NCBI GenBank assembly: GCA_027005175.1
Contig: JALTMC010000874.1
Span: forward strand, 1 to 9,604
Direction of reading: 5' to 3'
Source: Myxococcales bacterium
GTDB lineage: Bacteria > Myxococcota_C > UBA6777
DNA: 9,604 bases
The notes below the pieces were generated by a model. That model saw only the letters and a list, made by a program, of their open reading frames with translations, searched no databases and had not been told where the DNA came from. Every line of letters begins with the position of its first letter. The stretch's first letter is position 1. The translations under genes were made by a program, and so were the position numbers. This document shows, in pieces, positions 5,716-9,604 of this stretch.

Positions 5716-8700
5716 ATGCCACACGAAGCACACCCCTCCTCTACAGGAGCCCGCCATGATCGCAGGCGAATATTCGGAATATTCGCGGTAATTGGCCTAT
5801 TAACATCGATCTGGTTCGGTCCTTCCCTGCTCAAACAAGCGTCCTCCAAACCAACCTACACCTCTCCTCCCTTTACCTTACAAGGGGCCAAAGATCTCAC
5901 CACAAGACAACATAAAAAGTTTGGTCGTATCTTGCTCAAACGTTTGAAGAGATATCGAAAGCGTCTGGAAGATCTGGTTCGCTATGCGAGAAGCTCAAGA
6001 GACTCACGTGCTGTGGATTGTCTCGGTCAGCGGCTGATCCAGATACGTGCCCTTCTGCGTGTGGTAAAACGGAGTTGGAAAAAGCTGCGAAGTTCCAGGA
6101 ACAGACAAGTCCGCGTCCAAGCTTACTATCGCATGGCAAAATTTACAAAGAAAGCCTACGAGTTAAAACAACAAGCAGATCGCTGCAAGGTACACCGAAA
6201 GCTAGCAGGTCAGCTCTCCAAGAAGAACGTAGCAGGGGGCATAAGAAGATACAAGCTGCTAGCAAGAGAAGCCAGACGAAACATGAGGCTTCACAGAAGA
6301 GTCCGACGCTTAAGGCGAAGAAGCCGGAGGTTACGGAGGCCGAGATCCCTTTTGCCTCAGCCAATGGTAGCTCCCACCCGAGCCCAAAGGAGTCCAGTTC
6401 CTTCCGCATTAGCAGCCCCTTCCCCATCAGCAGCTGGAGCACCTCCGCCGATGGAAGATTCTCCTCTAGCAGCCGATCGAGGTACCACACAAGGGCTTCG
6501 TGGTGGTGGCTTTGCAGGTGGCGCACGTCGAGGCCCCAGCGGTCGAGTCGCCCAAGAGACTGCCCGAAGAGGCCGGGCCAAAGAGGACAAGAAAGGCAAA
6601 TCCAAGAGAAGAAAACCACAGGTATGGCAACGCAGTCGTACCAATACAGTATTGTCAAAGGTCTCTGTGGGTGGAGGCAAATACTTAAAGCTACAAAAGA
6701 TGCGTGTCAGTGTTCGTGTGGAAGGTATGCGTGTTCGAACCATTATCGACCACATCTACCGCAACCCCTACAATCGCACTCTCCAAGGAACCTTTAAATA
6801 CACGCTTCCGCCGGATGCTTCCGTCTCTTATTATGCGATGTTTGTGAGCCAGCGCCGCCGTCGCACGCCTAGATTTTTCCGAGGTAAAGGCCCCTCTCCT
6901 CGCCGCTTGCTTCGAATGCAGCCCCAACAAATAGCCCGAACATCGCCAGCAAGAGGATGGGGTCGTCTGCGAGAAGCTCGTCTCGTTCCAGCAGAAAAAG
7001 GGCGACAAGTCTACGAAAAGATCACTCGACGTCGTATCGATCCAGCATTGCTTGAACAAGATGCTCCTAATACCTTTACAGGTCGTGTCTTTCCTATCCC
7101 TGCACGTGGATACAATCGAGTGATTATCGCTTATGAGCAAACTCTGCCCCAGATCCAAGAACAACATGTGTATCGGTTTCGTTTTCCACCGGATGTTGCA
7201 AAAGTTATCGACTTCACTTTGGGCTACAACAAAACACACTCCAGCTTGGTCCGAAACAACCTGCGCAAGCTGCGTTGTCGCTCGAATAAAAACAAGCCAT
7301 TTCTTCGATGTTACTGGGAGAACAACAAGCCCAAAAGAGACGCTGTTTTTTATTTCAAGCCCAAGCAAAACAATGTAGCAGCGATCGCTGGAACCGACCC
7401 GATGAATAGCCAGAAATATATGTTGTCTCAGATTCGAGTTCCTTTGCCAAAAGCTCCAACAAGATCTTTAACATCCCAAGCTATTTTTATGCTGGACACA
7501 TCTCTTTCAGCAAACCCTGATTTGTTTGGTGCACACGTTGCACTGTTGAGTAAGATCTTACAGAAGAACTCATCACTGAAGCGATTTAATGTGTTGTTTT
7601 TTGACGTCAACAGTGTGTGGGCCAAACCATCGGGCTGGATCGCCAATACATCACGAGAGCGACGACGCCTTCTTCGACGCCTCAACAAGATCGTATTGGA
7701 AGGAGCCACCGACTTTGGTGCAGCAATGCGCACTCTCGCTCATCCATCCTGGTTGTCTCAAAAAGGGAAGTCTGCCCAAAAAGCCCTCGATGTGTTTGTG
7801 TTGAGTGATGGACAGCTCAACTGGGGACGTCGTCAAGTGGATAAGATCTTGTACCAGTTTCAGCAACGCAAACGTTGGAAGCAAGTCCGATTCCTCGCCT
7901 ACCAAACGGGAATTGGCTCGGAGAATCTGGGCTTCTTGCGTCGGTTGGTTCGTCGGGGTGGAGCACTCTTTCCTTGTCTCGGACGTGCTGAACTCAAGCG
8001 ATGCGCAACAGCCCACAACAAACCCGCGATGCTCTTGCAAAAGGTAAAAGTAGAAGGCATTCAAGCCTCGCAAATCATGGTAGCAGGTCGTCAAACCAGC
8101 ATATACCCAGATGGATTAATCACAGTGGCAGCGCAGTACAAGCGCAACGGTACAGCCAAGATAACACTGATGGGTCAGTACTTAAACAAACCTTTCCGCC
8201 GCACGATTCAAGTCAAGGTTACCGCACACGGAGACTTAGGACCCCGAGCCTGGGGTGAGATGGCTGTTGCACAGTTGATGGAACTCGAAGATCCCAAACT
8301 TACAAAATTAATTGTGGCGTACTCACAACATTTTCGAATTCCGAACAAGCACTGCTCGTATCTCATCCTGGAGACCGACAAAGAGTACAAGCAATACGGC
8401 CTTGACAAAGAGTTAAAGACTCAAAAGGTCAAAGATGTCGCCCAATTTATTGTTAGATTGTTGCAGGCCAAAGAAGCTCCTCTTACCGAACGACAACGAT
8501 GGATAGCACAGTTGCGTAAGGCTATCAAAAAGTTCAAAGGGCTGCGTCAAAGTTCGGGAAGAGCTGTGATGAACCTGCTTCACAGCCTCCCCAAGTCCGA
8601 CTTCCAATTTGCAACAGCAACACAAGGACGTTTGTGGAACAAAGGAGCTGTCCCTGATAGCTACCTGAAACAACGTCTCAAGGATCGCAATCAGTTTGGA

Positions 8701-9501
8701 CCCTTTGTCAAAGAAGCCAAGCGACGTTTACCAAAACACTTGAATGGAGCGATACGCAGTTTATCATCCATCATCGAGTTACATCCGTCCAATGCACAAG
8801 CACTTCGTCTGGTGGGGTACTACCTTCGAGCCTGGAACAAACCCAAGCTCGCCGTGCCTGTTTTCTTTCGAGTACTGGAGCGACGCTCCTTTGAACCTCA
8901 CACCTACCGAGACGTCGCCATTTCCCTGGTGCGTATGAAGCGATATGGTCTGGCCGCTGCCTTGTATGAAGTGATGCTGATGGGTAAGTGGCACTCGCGA
9001 TTTAAGTCTTTCAAAAGGCTCGCTCGGGAAGAGTATGCTTTGTTGCTATACCAGGCATTCCAATATGGTAAGATGCCCACCTCCATCCTTCAGGTGCTGA
9101 AGCAAAGAAAGTCGATGTTGGGCCTCAACGTCAAAGCAGCGGGTCTGCGTGTCACCGTCACCTGGAATACAGACAACACAGACATTGATTTATGGGTCAC
9201 TGGACCCAAAGGCCACAAGTGTTTTTATTCACGCAAAAGCACTCCTGACGGTGGACGCCTTCTCGAAGACATCACCCGTGGCTATGGACCAGAACGGTAC
9301 CAAAATGTGATCCCTATCCCTGGAACCTATCGTGTACAGCTCAAGTTTTACGGTCACAGTTCCAATGTTTTTGGCAACGAAACACATATCTCCATCATGA
9401 TCGTTCACGGTGCTGGAACACCGGGGCAAGAGATCGTCTACAAAAACCTCATCCTACGCAAACGAAAACAAATCGTGGATGTGGCACGCATCCAGATTTA
9501 A
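5716..9501 (+). CDS. Membrane-anchored VIT and von Willebrand factor A domain protein with TPR-like region and C-terminal DUF2135
   Basis: The product has 1261 residues. A single membrane segment at about 19-39 follows RHDRRR, so the N-terminus is probably inside and the rest periplasmic. Residues 65-160 form a basic helical module with one Cys near each end (C102 and C157), which could make a disulfide. Residues 170-212 are extremely basic (13 Arg in 191-210), then a Pro/Ala/Ser linker (213-250) and a Gly/Arg-rich, Lys-rich stretch (255-300) follow. The VIT domain spans about 325-480 (HIYRNPYNRTLQGTFKYTLP, then GRVFPIPARGYNRVIIAYEQ). The vWA domain, about 585-760, has a full MIDAS: DTSLS (594-598), T665 in GATDFG and D698 in SDG, so it should bind a divalent metal and a ligand. 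A TPR-like helical region covers about 996-1116. DUF2135 is at about 1136-1255 (TVTWNTDNTDIDLWVTGPKG). The family is widespread, but its role is not established. Adhesion or assembly on the cell surface is inferred. Confidence 0.9.
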   Translation: MPHEAHPSSTGARHDRRRIFGIFAVIGLLTSIWFGPSLLKQASSKPTYTSPPFTLQGAKDLTTRQHKKFGRILLKRLKRYRKRLEDLVRYARSSRDSRAVDCLGQRLIQIRALLRVVKRSWKKLRSSRNRQVRVQAYYRMAKFTKKAYELKQQADRCKVHRKLAGQLSKKNVAGGIRRYKLLAREARRNMRLHRRVRRLRRRSRRLRRPRSLLPQPMVAPTRAQRSPVPSALAAPSPSAAGAPPPMEDSPLAADRGTTQGLRGGGFAGGARRGPSGRVAQETARRGRAKEDKKGKSKRRKPQVWQRSRTNTVLSKVSVGGGKYLKLQKMRVSVRVEGMRVRTIIDHIYRNPYNRTLQGTFKYTLPPDASVSYYAMFVSQRRRRTPRFFRGKGPSPRRLLRMQPQQIARTSPARGWGRLREARLVPAEKGRQVYEKITRRRIDPALLEQDAPNTFTGRVFPIPARGYNRVIIAYEQTLPQIQEQHVYRFRFPPDVAKVIDFTLGYNKTHSSLVRNNLRKLRCRSNKNKPFLRCYWENNKPKRDAVFYFKPKQNNVAAIAGTDPMNSQKYMLSQIRVPLPKAPTRSLTSQAIFMLDTSLSANPDLFGAHVALLSKILQKNSSLKRFNVLFFDVNSVWAKPSGWIANTSRERRRLLRRLNKIVLEGATDFGAAMRTLAHPSWLSQKGKSAQKALDVFVLSDGQLNWGRRQVDKILYQFQQRKRWKQVRFLAYQTGIGSENLGFLRRLVRRGGALFPCLGRAELKRCATAHNKPAMLLQKVKVEGIQASQIMVAGRQTSIYPDGLITVAAQYKRNGTAKITLMGQYLNKPFRRTIQVKVTAHGDLGPRAWGEMAVAQLMELEDPKLTKLIVAYSQHFRIPNKHCSYLILETDKEYKQYGLDKELKTQKVKDVAQFIVRLLQAKEAPLTERQRWIAQLRKAIKKFKGLRQSSGRAVMNLLHSLPKSDFQFATATQGRLWNKGAVPDSYLKQRLKDRNQFGPFVKEAKRRLPKHLNGAIRSLSSIIELHPSNAQALRLVGYYLRAWNKPKLAVPVFFRVLERRSFEPHTYRDVAISLVRMKRYGLAAALYEVMLMGKWHSRFKSFKRLAREEYALLLYQAFQYGKMPTSILQVLKQRKSMLGLNVKAAGLRVTVTWNTDNTDIDLWVTGPKGHKCFYSRKSTPDGGRLLEDITRGYGPERYQNVIPIPGTYRVQLKFYGHSSNVFGNETHISIMIVHGAGTPGQEIVYKNLILRKRKQIVDVARIQI

Positions 9502-9516
9502 CCAGGAAATTCTAGC

Positions 9517-9551
9517 CCCTTTTCCCCGGGTGCGATCCCCAAAGGGGGGTC
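9517..9551 (+). terminator. GC-rich hairpin 15 bp after the VIT/vWA gene, possible terminator
   Basis: Two exclusive folds are visible. GATCCCC (9534-9540) pairs with GGGGGTC (9545-9551), one G-T pair included, around a 4-nt loop. Alternatively, CCCCTTT (9517-9523) pairs perfectly with AAAGGGG (9541-9547) around 17 nt. No T-tract follows either fold, so if it ends transcription it is not a classic intrinsic terminator. The remaining 53 bp to the window edge show no gene. Confidence 0.4.
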
Positions 9552-9604
9552 AACCAACTTCCCGTATCTACGAGAAGTTTCCAATACGACACACTGCTTC
9601 ATAC

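Noticed and set aside
6018-6797. 259-codon overlapping + strand ORF inside the VIT/vWA gene
   Set aside because: It exists because the Arg/Pro-rich segment has few stop triplets in other frames; the Ser/Lys-rich product shows no domain or start signal.
6691-7368. 225-codon minus-strand ORF
   Set aside because: It is antisense to the well-supported VIT domain, with no homology and no ribosome binding site that I can see.

Overview
The window (about 50% G+C by eye) is a bacterial chromosomal segment. Every intact gene reads on the + strand. The content suits a deltaproteobacterial or Myxococcota-like organism: a single-chain glycine dehydrogenase, a succinylase-pathway DapD of the 344-residue type, and a large exported VIT/vWA/DUF2135 protein. 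The exported protein carries a two-cysteine helical module that I associate, from memory only, with myxobacterial exported proteins. The lineage call is an inference and is not secure.

Layout. (1) 2-1732: the 3' part of gcvP, running off the left edge. (2) 1733-2537: an accessory scar. It holds two 36-bp near-identical direct repeats spaced by 36 bp (1749-1856), a probable hipA remnant (about 1871-1984, minus strand) and a HipB-like xre antitoxin gene broken by one in-frame TGA (1996-2307, minus strand). The last 230 bp form the AT-rich divergent gap upstream of dapD. (3) 2538-3572: dapD, intact. (4) 3827-5419: an exported protein with four heavy-metal-binding (HMBD) modules in tandem followed by a long Lys/Arg-rich helical region. 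(5) 5716-9501: a 1261-residue membrane-anchored protein with, in order, a two-Cys helical module, a very Arg-rich segment, a Pro/Ala/Gly linker, VIT, vWA with intact MIDAS, a TPR-like region and DUF2135. (6) 9502-9604: intergenic, with a GC-rich hairpin just after the stop.

How the genes relate. gcvP (glycine cleavage) and dapD (lysine and diaminopimelate synthesis) are housekeeping genes and share no operon with their neighbours. The two exported-protein genes follow each other on one strand, but gaps of 254 and 296 bp make separate transcription likely. Nothing here proves a new system. The most unusual items are the four-module HMBD protein, the basic multi-domain VIT/vWA protein beside it, and the decayed HipBA-type toxin-antitoxin locus between gcvP and dapD.
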